Below, in pieces: positions 44,718 to 53,442 of a stretch of 64,000 nucleotides of DNA (position 1 is the first letter of the stretch; every line of letters starts with the position of its first letter). The stretch is taken from positions 89,139-153,138 of the forward strand of contig NZ_QNUX01000010.1 in assembly GCF_003312425.1 (NCBI RefSeq), read 5' to 3'. This DNA comes from Flavobacterium psychrolimnae. Its GTDB lineage: Bacteria > Bacteroidota > Bacteroidia > Flavobacteriales > Flavobacteriaceae. Made by a program: the position numbers and the translations under genes. The notes below the pieces were generated by a model. That model had not been told where the DNA came from. It made no database searches and saw nothing but the letters and a program-made list of their open reading frames with translations.

Positions 44718-45743
44718 ATGAAAATGATAGATAAGATAAAAGAATATATTGGCGAAGCACAGGCTTTTTCAACGCAAAATGCAGCAGAATTAGAAACATT
44801 CCGAATCAAATTTTTAGGAAGCAAAGGACTTTTGAAAGAGCTTTTCGCCGAATTTAAAAATGTTCCTAACGACCAAAAAAAGGAATTTGGACAGGTGATT
44901 AATCTGCTTAAAACTTCTGCCGAAGAAAAAGTAAAGACCATTCAGGAAGCTTTGGAAAACAAAGAAGAAAGTAAAGGCTTTTACGGGGATTTGACTCGTT
45001 CTGCGGAACCAATGATTATTGGCTCTCGTCACCCTATTTCATTGGTCAAAAACCAAATTATAGATATCTTTTCGAACATTGGTTTCAACGTTTCCGAAGG
45101 TCCTGAAATCGAAGACGACTGGCATAATTTTACCGCGCTAAATTTACCGGAATACCATCCGGCGCGTGACATGCAAGACACGTTTTTCATTCAAACCAAT
45201 CCTGATATTTTGTTGCGCACGCACACGTCATCGGTGCAGGTGCGTTATATGGAAAATAATAAACCGCCAATTCGAACTATTTCTCCTGGAAGAGTATTCC
45301 GTAATGAAGCTGTTTCGTCTCGTTCTCACTGTATTTTTCACCAAGTGGAAGGATTATATATTGATAAAGATGTTTCTTTTGCCGATTTAAAACAAACGCT
45401 TTTATATTTTACCAAAGAGATGTTCGGAAAATCAAAAATCCGTTTGCGTCCGTCTTATTTTCCGTTTACCGAACCAAGTGCTGAGGTTGATATTTATTGG
45501 GGTCTAAAAACAGAAACTGATTATAGAATTACCAAAGGAACTGGTTGGTTAGAAATCATGGGTTGCGGAATGGTAGATCCTAACGTTTTGAAAAACTGTG
45601 GCATCAACCCTGATGAATACAATGGTTTCGCATTCGGGATGGGAATCGAAAGAATTGCCATGTTGTTATATCAAATCGGCGATATCCGTATGTTCTACGA
45701 AAATGACGTTCGTTTCTTAGAGCAATTCAAATCAAGTATATAA
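44718..45743 (+). CDS. pheS: Phenylalanyl-tRNA synthetase alpha subunit
   Basis: PheS is the catalytic subunit of the alpha2-beta2 enzyme that charges tRNA-Phe. The 341 residues contain an N-terminal coiled coil, then class II motifs: [11 protein letters not shown], motif 2 [19 protein letters not shown] and motif 3 [14 protein letters not shown]. pheT is not adjacent, as is usual in Flavobacteria. Confidence 0.96.
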   Translation: MKMIDKIKEYIGEAQAFSTQNAAELETFRIKFLGSKGLLKELFAEFKNVPNDQKKEFGQVINLLKTSAEEKVKTIQEALENKEESKGFYGDLTRSAEPMIIGSRHPISLVKNQIIDIFSNIGFNVSEGPEIEDDWHNFTALNLPEYHPARDMQDTFFIQTNPDILLRTHTSSVQVRYMENNKPPIRTISPGRVFRNEAVSSRSHCIFHQVEGLYIDKDVSFADLKQTLLYFTKEMFGKSKIRLRPSYFPFTEPSAEVDIYWGLKTETDYRITKGTGWLEIMGCGMVDPNVLKNCGINPDEYNGFAFGMGIERIAMLLYQIGDIRMFYENDVRFLEQFKSSI

Positions 45744-45757
45744 AAGTTAAAATTTTT

Positions 45758-45811
45758 GATCAGCGATTTTTGATTTTAAAAGTTTAAATCTGCAATCAAA
45801 AATCGTTAATC
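45758..45811. repeat. Inverted repeat after pheS, related to that around 36009
   Basis: Bases 45758-45775 and 45794-45811 are inverted copies matching 16 of 18, with an 18-base loop. The right arm is identical to 36419-36436. No gene lies between the arms. It fills the spacer between pheS and the next gene. Confidence 0.8.
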
Positions 45812-45831
45812 ATCAATCAACAATCAAATAA

Positions 45832-46239
45832 ATGAAAGCCGACATCATCATACCCGAAGTAGAAAACGTATTTTTTGCGGCAGTCCAGGAATGGAGTGAC
45901 GATTTCATGGAAAAAGTATGGTACGCTTATTTAGTCAATGACAGCGATTTCTTAATCGAAAGTGTTATGGTGGTTTCTAAAGCTTTTGGAACTATTGACG
46001 GCGAAATGAAAAAAACATCACTTTTGCGTCATGCTTTTGTCGAAGTACCAGCGGTTTCTGTGGTGAAAGTTGAGATGATCGAGAAAAGTGTTTTGGCACT
46101 AAATAATGAGTTCATGCTTACGTTTTTCATGGACGGAAAATTATACGATAAAAAGTTCATTTTCAAAGCAAATTCCATTAACGAAACAGAAGTCGAAGAA
46201 GTACCTATTTTATTTGTTGACGGCGTTATCGTGAGATAA
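45832..46239 (+). CDS. Conserved protein of unknown function after pheS
   Basis: The 135-residue protein starts MKADIIIPEVENVFFAAVQE and is acidic, with beta-strand patterning and no known motif. It may be co-transcribed with pheS across the inverted-repeat spacer. Its end overlaps the convergent small membrane-protein gene by 30 bases. Confidence 0.78.
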   Translation: MKADIIIPEVENVFFAAVQEWSDDFMEKVWYAYLVNDSDFLIESVMVVSKAFGTIDGEMKKTSLLRHAFVEVPAVSVVKVEMIEKSVLALNNEFMLTFFMDGKLYDKKFIFKANSINETEVEEVPILFVDGVIVR

Positions 46240-46458
46240 GCTGGTATTACTTTCTCTTTTTATTTTCTTCTTCCAACTAAAATAACTGACCACAAATATC
46301 CCTGCTAGAACAAATAATAACATTCGGGATAGATTCTTTTTTGACAAAAAGGCGTCTTCAAAAGACATTTCGAACAGGTCAAATCCAGCCATGATGAAAG
46401 AAACCATAAACCCCCAAATCAACCCGTTTTTAACTTGGAATTTCCATCTTTCGCTCAT
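46210..46458 (-). CDS. Small membrane protein, paralog of its neighbour
   Basis: The 82-residue protein has two predicted membrane segments and begins MSERWKFQVKNGLIWG. It is clearly related to the next gene upstream (46470-46682): both share ERWK(Y/F)Q, a first helix, a short acidic loop and a second helix ending in FSWK/FTWK. The function is unknown. Confidence 0.72.
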   Translation of the reverse strand: MSERWKFQVKNGLIWGFMVSFIMAGFDLFEMSFEDAFLSKKNLSRMLLFVLAGIFVVSYFSWKKKIKRESNTSLSHDNAVNK

Positions 46459-46469
46459 AAAATGATTTA

Positions 46470-46682
46470 TTAGTTTTGTTGTTTAACTTTTGATTTCCAA
46501 GTAAAATAACCCAAAATAAATATGCCGACCAAGATATAAGCGGCTGCGCGAATATAAAAATTTGGCGTAGCAACCTGTTCCGAAAAAGGGATTTCTTTGA
46601 TATCAAACAATACATTGAAAACCGTCATAAATACACCCCAAATTCCGCCAGTTTTAATCTGATATTTCCATCTTTCTCTCAT
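46470..46682 (-). CDS. Small membrane protein, tandem paralog
   Basis: The 70-residue protein has two membrane segments and begins MRERWKYQIKTGGIWG. It is a tandem duplicate of the gene at 46210-46458, which starts 11 bases after its stop; the loop between helices differs most. The function is unknown. Confidence 0.72.
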   Translation of the reverse strand: MRERWKYQIKTGGIWGVFMTVFNVLFDIKEIPFSEQVATPNFYIRAAAYILVGIFILGYFTWKSKVKQQN

Positions 46683-46717
46683 GAAGTGATTGTGTTTGGT
46701 TGTTATATGAAGCTGAA

Positions 46718-47713
46718 TTAATCTAGCTTATCAGTTAGTTTTTTGAAAACAGCTTTAGCTTCCTGACCTTCGTATAAAATACTGTAAACGGCATCAATAA
46801 TTGGTGTTTTGGCACCATACGCCTGATTAAGTTTGTACGCGCTTTTTGCGGCATAATATCCTTCGGCAACCATACTCATTTCCATCATTGCTGATTTTAC
46901 GGTGTAGCCTTTACCAATCATATTTCCGAACATTCTATTTCTGGAGAATATAGAATAACCGGTAACTAATAAATCGCCTAAATAAGCAGAATCATTGATG
47001 TTACGTTTCATTTTGTGGACTTTTTTGATGAATTTTTTCATCTCACGAATCCCATTACTCATCAATACTGACTGAAAATTATCGCCATAACCAAGACCAT
47101 GCGCCATTCCTGCTGCAATTGCATAAATGTTCTTTAGCATAGCAGCATATTCAGTTCCTATAATGTCATCTGTAATTTTAGTTTTGATGTAATTTCCAGA
47201 TAAATTTTTAGCTACGGTTTTAGCTTTGTCTGGATCACCACACGCAATGGTAAGGTAAGAAAGACGCTCCATGGCTACTTCTTCTGCATGGCAAGGACCG
47301 GTAATAACACCAATATTGTAATAAGGAATGTCATATTTTACATGGAAATGTTCGCCTACAATTAAGCTTGTTTCTGGAACAATACCTTTAATTGCTGAGA
47401 AAATGATTTTATCTTTTAGAGAAACGGTCAATTTTGCTAATTCACCATCCAAAAAAGCAGATGGAATAGCAAAAATTATGTAATCTGCATACGCAACAGC
47501 TTCATTGATGTCGCTAGTAAGTTTCAGTTTATTGATGTCGAATTCTACAGAACTCAAATAGTTTGGATTGTGTTTGTAGGTTTTAATGTGCTCAATAGCA
47601 GCTTCGTTGCGCATATACCAAGAAATTTCGGTAAGATTTACGCATAGCATTTTTGCTATGGCTGTCGCCCAACTTCCACCACCTATTACTGCGAATTTTA
47701 TATTTTCAGCCAT
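46718..47713 (-). CDS. gpsA: Glycerol-3-phosphate dehydrogenase [NAD(P)+]
   Basis: GpsA reduces dihydroxyacetone phosphate to glycerol-3-phosphate for phospholipid synthesis. Start chosen at 47713 (MAENIKFAVIGGG), giving 331 residues. The cofactor motif GGGSWATAIA and catalytic Lys in AAMLKNIYAIAAGMA are clear. Confidence 0.94.
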   Translation of the reverse strand: MAENIKFAVIGGGSWATAIAKMLCVNLTEISWYMRNEAAIEHIKTYKHNPNYLSSVEFDINKLKLTSDINEAVAYADYIIFAIPSAFLDGELAKLTVSLKDKIIFSAIKGIVPETSLIVGEHFHVKYDIPYYNIGVITGPCHAEEVAMERLSYLTIACGDPDKAKTVAKNLSGNYIKTKITDDIIGTEYAAMLKNIYAIAAGMAHGLGYGDNFQSVLMSNGIREMKKFIKKVHKMKRNINDSAYLGDLLVTGYSIFSRNRMFGNMIGKGYTVKSAMMEMSMVAEGYYAAKSAYKLNQAYGAKTPIIDAVYSILYEGQEAKAVFKKLTDKLD

Positions 47714-47731
47714 TTTTTTATTGAATTTAAT

Positions 47732-47764
47732 CAAAAGTACTTAAAAAACCATCAATTAAGCAAA
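47732..47764 (-). promoter_or_regulatory. Promoter of gpsA
   Basis: Leftward: TTTG, a 21-base spacer, then TACTTTTG. The -7 element is about 19 bases before the chosen gpsA start. The spacing is slightly longer than ideal. Confidence 0.5.
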
Positions 47765-47952
47765 TTTAATTATTCTTAGAAATGCTCTATTTATATAGTT
47801 ATAGGATATAATTGTCTTAATATTTTAAATTTAAAATAAATATTTTTGATTTTTCATACAATATAAATATAACTGTTTCGTTATCAATATTTATTGTTTA
47901 AAAAATTAACAAAAAATGTGGATTGAGTTAGTTAGTTATATTTTAGAATTTT

Positions 47953-47990
47953 AAAAGGCGTTCCCAAAAAATGAGAACGCCTTTTTATTT
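47953..47990. terminator. Terminator after the alcohol dehydrogenase gene
   Basis: AAAAGGCGTTC (47953-47963) and GAACGCCTTTT (47975-47985) form an 11-bp stem with flanking A and T runs, so it works in both directions. It follows the leftward alcohol dehydrogenase gene by about 35 bases. Confidence 0.85.
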
Positions 47991-48020
47991 AAAACAGATT
48001 GATGTAATGATTATATTAGA

Positions 48021-49184
48021 TTAATAACTCATTTCAACAATTGATTTCACCTTTTCTAAAGTGATATTTTGTTTTTCACCTAATCCTAACCAACCTCTTT
48101 CTTTAAAACGATCCACTATAAAATCTGCCGTTTTATCATAATCTTTGGTATAATCAGATAATTTAGTGTCCATTCCCATCGTGTGGAAAAATTCAACAGT
48201 TTTGTTGATGGCTTCATTTGCGATTTCATCATCAGTTCCAGTTAAATTAAAAATACGTTTTCCGTATTGTGCCAATTTTCCTTTTTTGGTTTCAAACATC
48301 ACTCGGTATAAGTTTGGACCTACGACAGCCAAAGTTCTGGCGTGATCAATTCCGTACAAAGCGGTTAATTCGTGTCCAATCATGTGCGTTGCCCAATCCG
48401 AAGGAACTCCTTTTTGGATTAATCCATTTAGAGCCATCGTGCAACTCCACATAAAGTTGGAAGCCAAAGCATAATCTTTAGGATTTTCAACAACTTCTGG
48501 ACCCACTTGAATCAAAGTTTGCAAAATACTTTCGGCAATTCTATCCTGTAGATATCCTTCGTGCGGATACGTTAAGTATTGTTCCAAAACATGAGTGTAA
48601 GCATCTACAACTCCGTTTTGCAATTGTCTTTTTGGCAAAGATTCAATTACGGTTGGATCGCATATAGAGAATTTTGGAAACAAAGCGCTACCGCCAAAAG
48701 CTAATTTTTCCTGAGTAGATTCGATGGTTACTACAGCTCCTGAATTCATCTCGCTTCCAGTTGCCGGTAAAGTCAATACAGTTCCAAAAGGAATCACTTT
48801 AGACAAATCTTTGATCAATAATCTCTTTTGAAGAATATCCATTGGATTTCCGTCAAAATTTACGGCTGCCGAAATGAATTTTACGCCATCAATTACAGAA
48901 CCTCCACCTACGGCAAGGATAAAGTCTATGTTTTGTTCTTTGATAACCGCAACTGCTTTCATCAATGTTTCAAAATGCGGATTTGGTTCAATTCCTGCAA
49001 ATTCTAAGATTTCAAAACCTTTTAGATTGTTGATAACCTGCTCGTGAATTCCATTTTTGAAAATACTTCCACCGCCATACGCCAAAAGTATTTTTGCTCC
49101 TTGTGGTACTAACGTGGATAATTTTTCAATTTGTCCCTTTCCAAAAACTAAATTGGTAGGATTGTATAATTCGAAATTTAACAT
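48021..49184 (-). CDS. Iron-containing alcohol dehydrogenase
   Basis: The 387-residue protein matches the Fe-ADH family, close to YqhD-like enzymes that reduce aldehydes with NADPH. Marks are the cofactor GGGSVIDGVKF, PATGSEMNSG and the metal-binding histidines in WATHMIGHELTALYGIDHA. It starts 4 bases after the DJ-1-like gene ends, so both form one unit divergent from the LysR gene. A role in aldehyde detoxification is inferred. Confidence 0.92.
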   Translation of the reverse strand: MLNFELYNPTNLVFGKGQIEKLSTLVPQGAKILLAYGGGSIFKNGIHEQVINNLKGFEILEFAGIEPNPHFETLMKAVAVIKEQNIDFILAVGGGSVIDGVKFISAAVNFDGNPMDILQKRLLIKDLSKVIPFGTVLTLPATGSEMNSGAVVTIESTQEKLAFGGSALFPKFSICDPTVIESLPKRQLQNGVVDAYTHVLEQYLTYPHEGYLQDRIAESILQTLIQVGPEVVENPKDYALASNFMWSCTMALNGLIQKGVPSDWATHMIGHELTALYGIDHARTLAVVGPNLYRVMFETKKGKLAQYGKRIFNLTGTDDEIANEAINKTVEFFHTMGMDTKLSDYTKDYDKTADFIVDRFKERGWLGLGEKQNITLEKVKSIVEMSY

Positions 49185-49188
49185 CTTC

Positions 49189-49953
49189 TTATTTTTTTGA
49201 ATTCAATTGGTTTAATAATTTCTCCGCAACTAGTTTAGACGAAGCTGGGTTTTGACCTGTAATCAATAATCCATCTTCTACTGCATAAGGCTGCCAATCC
49301 CCAATTTTTGAATAAGTAGCACCGTTAGCTTGCAACGCATCTTCTAATAAAAATGGAACTACATTGGTTAATCCAACCGCTTCTTCTTCGGTATTTGAAA
49401 ATCCGGTTACTTTTTTACCTTTAACTAAAAATTCCCCATTTACTTTTACGTTTTTCAACACTGCTGGTGAATGACATACAAAAGCAACAGGCTTGTTATT
49501 CGTGTAAAAAGATTCAATTAAAGCACTTGAAGTTGAATCCGTTGCCAAATCCCACAATGGACCATGACCTCCAGGATAAAATACAGCATCATAATCAGCT
49601 TGTTTAACATCAGCTAGTTTGTGTGTTTTACTTAGTTTAGCTTGTAGCTCAGTATCTTTATCAAATCTTTTGGTATCTTCAGTTGCCGAAGATGGATCTG
49701 AACTTTTTGGGTCAATAGGTGGCTGTCCTCCTAAGGGCGATGCAATATCAATTATCACTCCTTTATCTGCTAACTCATAATAAGGAGCAGCAAATTCTTC
49801 AATCCAAAATCCTGTTTTTTCTCCTGTGTTCCCTAATTCACTATGACTAGTTAGAACGAATAATACTTTTTTCATACCTTTTTTATTTTGTGCAGTTGCT
49901 GTAATACAACTTGCGGTTAATGCTATAATGGCAAATAATGCGATTTTCTTCAT
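49189..49953 (-). CDS. DJ-1/PfpI family protein with signal peptide
   Basis: The 254-residue protein has the class I glutamine-amidotransferase-like fold, with the nucleophile cysteine in VCHSPAVL and the GGHGPLWDL loop, as in Hsp31/DJ-1 glyoxalase-type proteins. Unlike most relatives it has a signal peptide (MKKIALFAIIALTASCITATAQ). It may act on reactive aldehydes such as methylglyoxal; this is inferred. Confidence 0.88.
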   Translation of the reverse strand: MKKIALFAIIALTASCITATAQNKKGMKKVLFVLTSHSELGNTGEKTGFWIEEFAAPYYELADKGVIIDIASPLGGQPPIDPKSSDPSSATEDTKRFDKDTELQAKLSKTHKLADVKQADYDAVFYPGGHGPLWDLATDSTSSALIESFYTNNKPVAFVCHSPAVLKNVKVNGEFLVKGKKVTGFSNTEEEAVGLTNVVPFLLEDALQANGATYSKIGDWQPYAVEDGLLITGQNPASSKLVAEKLLNQLNSKK

Positions 49954-49970
49954 TTCTGATTTTCTTTGTA

Positions 49971-50020
49971 CAAATTTAAGGCGAATATGCTATTAGTAAA
50001 AATAATTTAAATTATGTTTG
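49971..50020. promoter_or_regulatory. Divergent LysR / DJ-1 promoter region with palindrome
   Basis: Leftward TAAATTTG (49978-49971), with TTTA about 18 bases upstream, serves the DJ-1-like gene. Rightward TATGTTTG (50013-50020) serves the LysR gene. A perfect 14-bp palindrome ATAATTTAAATTAT at 50002-50015 overlaps the LysR -7 element and borders the other -33. It is a candidate LysR site. Confidence 0.55.
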
Positions 50021-50039
50021 TGATAAATATATTTATATC

Positions 50040-50936
50040 ATGGTCAATCTCGAATGGTATCGAACGTTTAAATCGGTTTACAAAAACGGTAATTTTTCTT
50101 TGGCTGCCAAAGAATTATTTATCAGTCAACCTGCTGTTAGTCAGCAAATATCCATGTTGGAAGCCCATGTAGGTTATAAACTTTTTAATCGAAAGTCTAA
50201 AGGCGTGGAACCAACGGAATACGCTAAGTTACTCAATAATTTAATTATTGAAGCACTGGACCGACTGGAAAATGTGGAGAATGGTTTTCGTGCCAAAGCG
50301 TTCAATGCCAATCGATTAATTTCTATTGGGATTTCAAAGCATTTGATGCGAAGTTTGGGAAGCGCTTTGGTTTCCAAATTTGATTTTATCGATTTTAGCT
50401 TTCATGAAAACGATACGCTTTTTGAATTGGTCGATTCTAAAAAATTAGATTTTGCGGTTGTAACCAAACAATATGACACGTTTGATACCATTCAGAAAAA
50501 GATTGGAGAAATTAAACAAGTGATTGTAGGTTCTAATACTATCGATGCTTCCGAGTTGAAGTCTAATATTAAAACAAAGGATTTCTCTGCAACGGAACAG
50601 TGGTTAAACGACCAAAAATGGTTCAGTCACAATGCGCAAATTCCGCATATCAAATTATTTTGGTTGCATGTTTTTAATAAAAAAAGACCTTCGATGATTC
50701 CTAATTATATCATTCCATCCGAATATGAAATGCTCGAAATCATTTCGAAAAACACAGGAATAGCGGTTGTTTGGGATTGCAATGCGAAAAGTTTAATCGA
50801 AGAAAATAAAATCCAATTGTTATGGAACAGCAAGCAAATGCCAAGTACGGAAGTGTTTGTATTATCCGGTAAAAACGATAATTTGAGTACGATTTTTGAA
50901 AATATTCAAATAGAATTGAAAAGGGTTTTGGAGTGA
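50040..50936 (+). CDS. LysR family transcriptional regulator
   Basis: The 298-residue protein has the N-terminal winged helix-turn-helix (NFSLAAKELFISQPAVSQQI, about 18-37) and a C-terminal effector-binding part. It is divergent from the DJ-1-like and alcohol dehydrogenase genes, 86 bases away, the classic setup of a LysR protein with its targets. The effector is unknown; a reactive aldehyde is plausible from the neighbours. Confidence 0.92.
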   Translation: MVNLEWYRTFKSVYKNGNFSLAAKELFISQPAVSQQISMLEAHVGYKLFNRKSKGVEPTEYAKLLNNLIIEALDRLENVENGFRAKAFNANRLISIGISKHLMRSLGSALVSKFDFIDFSFHENDTLFELVDSKKLDFAVVTKQYDTFDTIQKKIGEIKQVIVGSNTIDASELKSNIKTKDFSATEQWLNDQKWFSHNAQIPHIKLFWLHVFNKKRPSMIPNYIIPSEYEMLEIISKNTGIAVVWDCNAKSLIEENKIQLLWNSKQMPSTEVFVLSGKNDNLSTIFENIQIELKRVLE

Positions 50937-50965
50937 TAGTAATTATTACAAAGGCTATTTTTTCA

Positions 50966-51094
50966 ACACATAGAAACATAGAATTATGTGGTAAAAGCAA
51001 GAAAAGCTTAGCTTTTAATTAGTTTACATAGCTATGTGAGAAAATTATTTTCTAAACAAATCTGCTTAGGTAATTTTACTATGCGTCTATGTGT
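50966..51094. repeat. Nested palindromic element after the LysR gene
   Basis: ACACATAGAAACATAG (50966-50981) faces an inverted copy at 51079-51094 (14 of 16). Inside lie three smaller hairpins: AAAAGC/GCTTTT (51002-51016), the perfect palindrome ACATAGCTATGT (51026-51037) and AGAAAA/TTTTCT (51039-51053). It fills the gap between convergent lysR and nadD. No ORF is present. Confidence 0.7.
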
Positions 51095-51132
51095 TTAAAT
51101 ATTAGGCTATTTAAGAAAATTATTTACTTGAG

Positions 51133-51714
51133 TTACTTCTTATAAAAATTATTGTGATCAATGTATTCCCAAACTTTTGCAGGCAATAATGGCTGCACAT
51201 TTTTTCCTTTCTTGATATTATCCCGAATAAATGTCGACGATATTTCTACAACCGGAGCATCAATCATGTGGATTTTTGGATGGTCTTTAAACAGTATATT
51301 CTCAGTTTCAATTGCAATTCTTGGATAAACATAAATATCATGGTTTTCGAGAATCACTTCGTAGTTTTTCCATTTGTGCAAAGATTTTAAATTGTCTTCG
51401 CCCATGATTAAGGAGAACTCATATTTTGGATATTTTTCTTCTAAATGAACCAAAGTATTTATTGTGTAATTAGGCTGGGACAATTTGAACTCAATATCTG
51501 AAGGTTTGATTTTAGGAAAATCCTCGGTGGCAAGATGCACCATTTGCAACCGATGGTAATCATCTAGCAATGTATTTTTTTTCTTCAAAGGGTTGTGTGG
51601 TGTAACCACCATCCAGATTTGGTCTAAATCAGAATGCTCCGCCATGTGATTGGCAATGATGAGATGCCCAACATGAATGGGATTAAACGTTCCGAAATAA
51701 AGACCTATTTTCAT
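51133..51714 (-). CDS. nadD: Nicotinate-nucleotide adenylyltransferase
   Basis: NadD joins ATP and nicotinate mononucleotide in NAD synthesis. The 193 residues show the nucleotidyltransferase motif GTFNPIHVGHL (8-18) and the late ISSTFIRDNI (SSTxIR). It follows gmk by 72 bases of word repeat. Confidence 0.94.
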   Translation of the reverse strand: MKIGLYFGTFNPIHVGHLIIANHMAEHSDLDQIWMVVTPHNPLKKKNTLLDDYHRLQMVHLATEDFPKIKPSDIEFKLSQPNYTINTLVHLEEKYPKYEFSLIMGEDNLKSLHKWKNYEVILENHDIYVYPRIAIETENILFKDHPKIHMIDAPVVEISSTFIRDNIKKGKNVQPLLPAKVWEYIDHNNFYKK

Positions 51715-51786
51715 TAATTTAAAAATTAAATGATTTAAAGATTAGAAATAACTTTGAATTTTTCAATTCTTTAATTTTTCAATCTT

Positions 51787-52362
51787 TTAATCCTTAACAT
51801 AATTCTTTACCAATTGATATGCTTCTTCAAGAGCTATAGGCAAATCGTAGTTTTTTATAATCACATCAAATTGTGGTGCTGTTGCCAGTTCTACAGAAGC
51901 TTTAGCGATACGCATGTTGATTTTGTCATCGCTTTCGGTTGAGCGTTCCTTTAATCTTCTTTTTAGTTCATCCACGCTTGGGGGTTTCACGAAAACGGCT
52001 AAAGTTTCTTCGGGGAATTTATGTTTGATGCGCAATCCGCCAGATACATCAATATCAAAAATTACATTCTTTCCTTTGGCCCAGATGCGTTCCACTTCAC
52101 TTTTCAGAGTTCCGTAGAAATTATCGCGATACACTTCTTCCCATTCCAGAAAGTCTTCGTTCTTGATGTGTTTTTTGAATTCTTCGGTAGACATGAAATA
52201 ATAATCTTTTCCATTTACTTCTTCGCCTCTTGGTGCGCGGGAAGCTGCCGAAATAGAGAATTCAAGATTCAAATCTTCTTTACTTAATAAATGTCTAACG
52301 ATAGTAGTTTTTCCCGATCCTGATGGTGCTGAGAATACGATTAATTTTCCTCCTGTGCTCAT
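51787..52362 (-). CDS. gmk: Guanylate kinase
   Basis: Gmk phosphorylates GMP to GDP. The 191 residues show the P-loop SAPSGSGKTTI (about 11-21) and the GMP-binding SRAPRGEEVNGKDYYF. It lies between yicC and nadD, the usual order in Flavobacteria. Confidence 0.95.
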   Translation of the reverse strand: MSTGGKLIVFSAPSGSGKTTIVRHLLSKEDLNLEFSISAASRAPRGEEVNGKDYYFMSTEEFKKHIKNEDFLEWEEVYRDNFYGTLKSEVERIWAKGKNVIFDIDVSGGLRIKHKFPEETLAVFVKPPSVDELKRRLKERSTESDDKINMRIAKASVELATAPQFDVIIKNYDLPIALEEAYQLVKNYVKD

Positions 52363-52399
52363 TTTATGCTGAATTTATTTCAGTATCTGTTTATGTTTT

Positions 52400-52473
52400 C
52401 CTGCAAGGTTTCTAAAACCTTGTAGGTATGTTATAAAATTAATCAACCTGCAAAGTTAACAACAGTGCAGGTT
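52400..52473. repeat. Two inverted repeats between gmk and yicC
   Basis: CCTGCAAGGTTT (52400-52411) faces an inverted copy with one mismatch at 52415-52426; AACCTGCA (52445-52452) faces TGCAGGTT (52466-52473). The two hairpins share the CCTGCA word. Confidence 0.6.
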
Positions 52474-52478
52474 AACAA

Positions 52479-53339
52479 TTACAATACGTTTAATACTTGT
52501 TCCTTGATTTTTTCCAATTCGTCTTTCATTTGAACGACTAATTTTTGCATTTGTGCGTGATTGGATTTAGAACCCATCGTATTGATTTCGCGACCCATTT
52601 CTTGGGTAATAAAACCTAATTTTCTACCATTGGCCTCAGCTCCGTTGATGGTTTCCAGGAAATAATCCAGGTGATTCGTCAAACGCACTTTTTCTTCGGT
52701 GATGTCTAATTTCTCTAAGTAATAAATTAATTCCTGTTCGAAACGATTTTCATCTACATTCACTTTAAGTTCTGAGATTGCAGTTTGCAAACGGTCTTTT
52801 ATCGCCTGAACGCGTTCTGGATCAAGTGCCAAAGCTTCGGTCATGTATTGACGAATATTGCCAATTCGCAATTGAAATTCTTTTTCTAGAGACATTCCTT
52901 CATCTTTTCTAAAATTCAGGATGTTTTGCAACGCTTCTTCGATAACGGTTTGGATTTGTACCCAGTCGTTTTCATCGATTTCATCGCGTTCTATTTTCAT
53001 GGTGTCCGGCATGCGAATTGCCATTTTCATTAGTTCGGTTTCATCAGCATCAGCATATACTTCTCTCAATTGGTTGATGTATGCTTTTACAATCGGCACG
53101 TTCACTTTAGTAGAAGTTTGTTCCGCGGTACTTTCGATAAAAATAGAAAAATCTACTTTTCCTCTTTCCAGTTTTAGTGCAATTTGGTTGCGTAAACCCA
53201 ATTCCATTTCGCGGTACAGCGAAGGCATTCTCACATTCAAATCCAAACCTTTACTGTTTAAAGATTTTACTTCTACCGTGATTTTTTTGGTTGGTAATTG
53301 CAAAGTCGCTTTACCAAAACCCGTCATTGATTGTATCAT
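52479..53339 (-). CDS. YicC/YloC family endoribonuclease
   Basis: The 286-residue protein begins MIQSMTGFGKA and ends with the DUF1732 part, as in YicC, an endoribonuclease that acts on small RNAs or mRNA in E. coli. The late KSNHAQMQKLVVQMKDELEKI is typical. It is followed by gmk and nadD on the same strand. A leftward -7 TATCTTTG lies at 53366-53359. Confidence 0.92.
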   Translation of the reverse strand: MIQSMTGFGKATLQLPTKKITVEVKSLNSKGLDLNVRMPSLYREMELGLRNQIALKLERGKVDFSIFIESTAEQTSTKVNVPIVKAYINQLREVYADADETELMKMAIRMPDTMKIERDEIDENDWVQIQTVIEEALQNILNFRKDEGMSLEKEFQLRIGNIRQYMTEALALDPERVQAIKDRLQTAISELKVNVDENRFEQELIYYLEKLDITEEKVRLTNHLDYFLETINGAEANGRKLGFITQEMGREINTMGSKSNHAQMQKLVVQMKDELEKIKEQVLNVL

Positions 53340-53442
53340 ATATTTTTCTAAAAGAGTTCAAAGATAATAAAAAAGTGGTCAGTCGTCCGTTTTTAGTATT
53401 CAGTGCTTTTTTTATAATTCTAAAGTAACGCAAGAATACTGA

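Larger units (their letters stand above)
47714..48020. other. 307-base region with promoter and terminator
   Basis: The gap between two leftward genes holds the gpsA promoter at the left and a terminator of the alcohol dehydrogenase gene at the right. The middle is AT-rich with no ORF or RNA seen. Confidence 0.6.
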
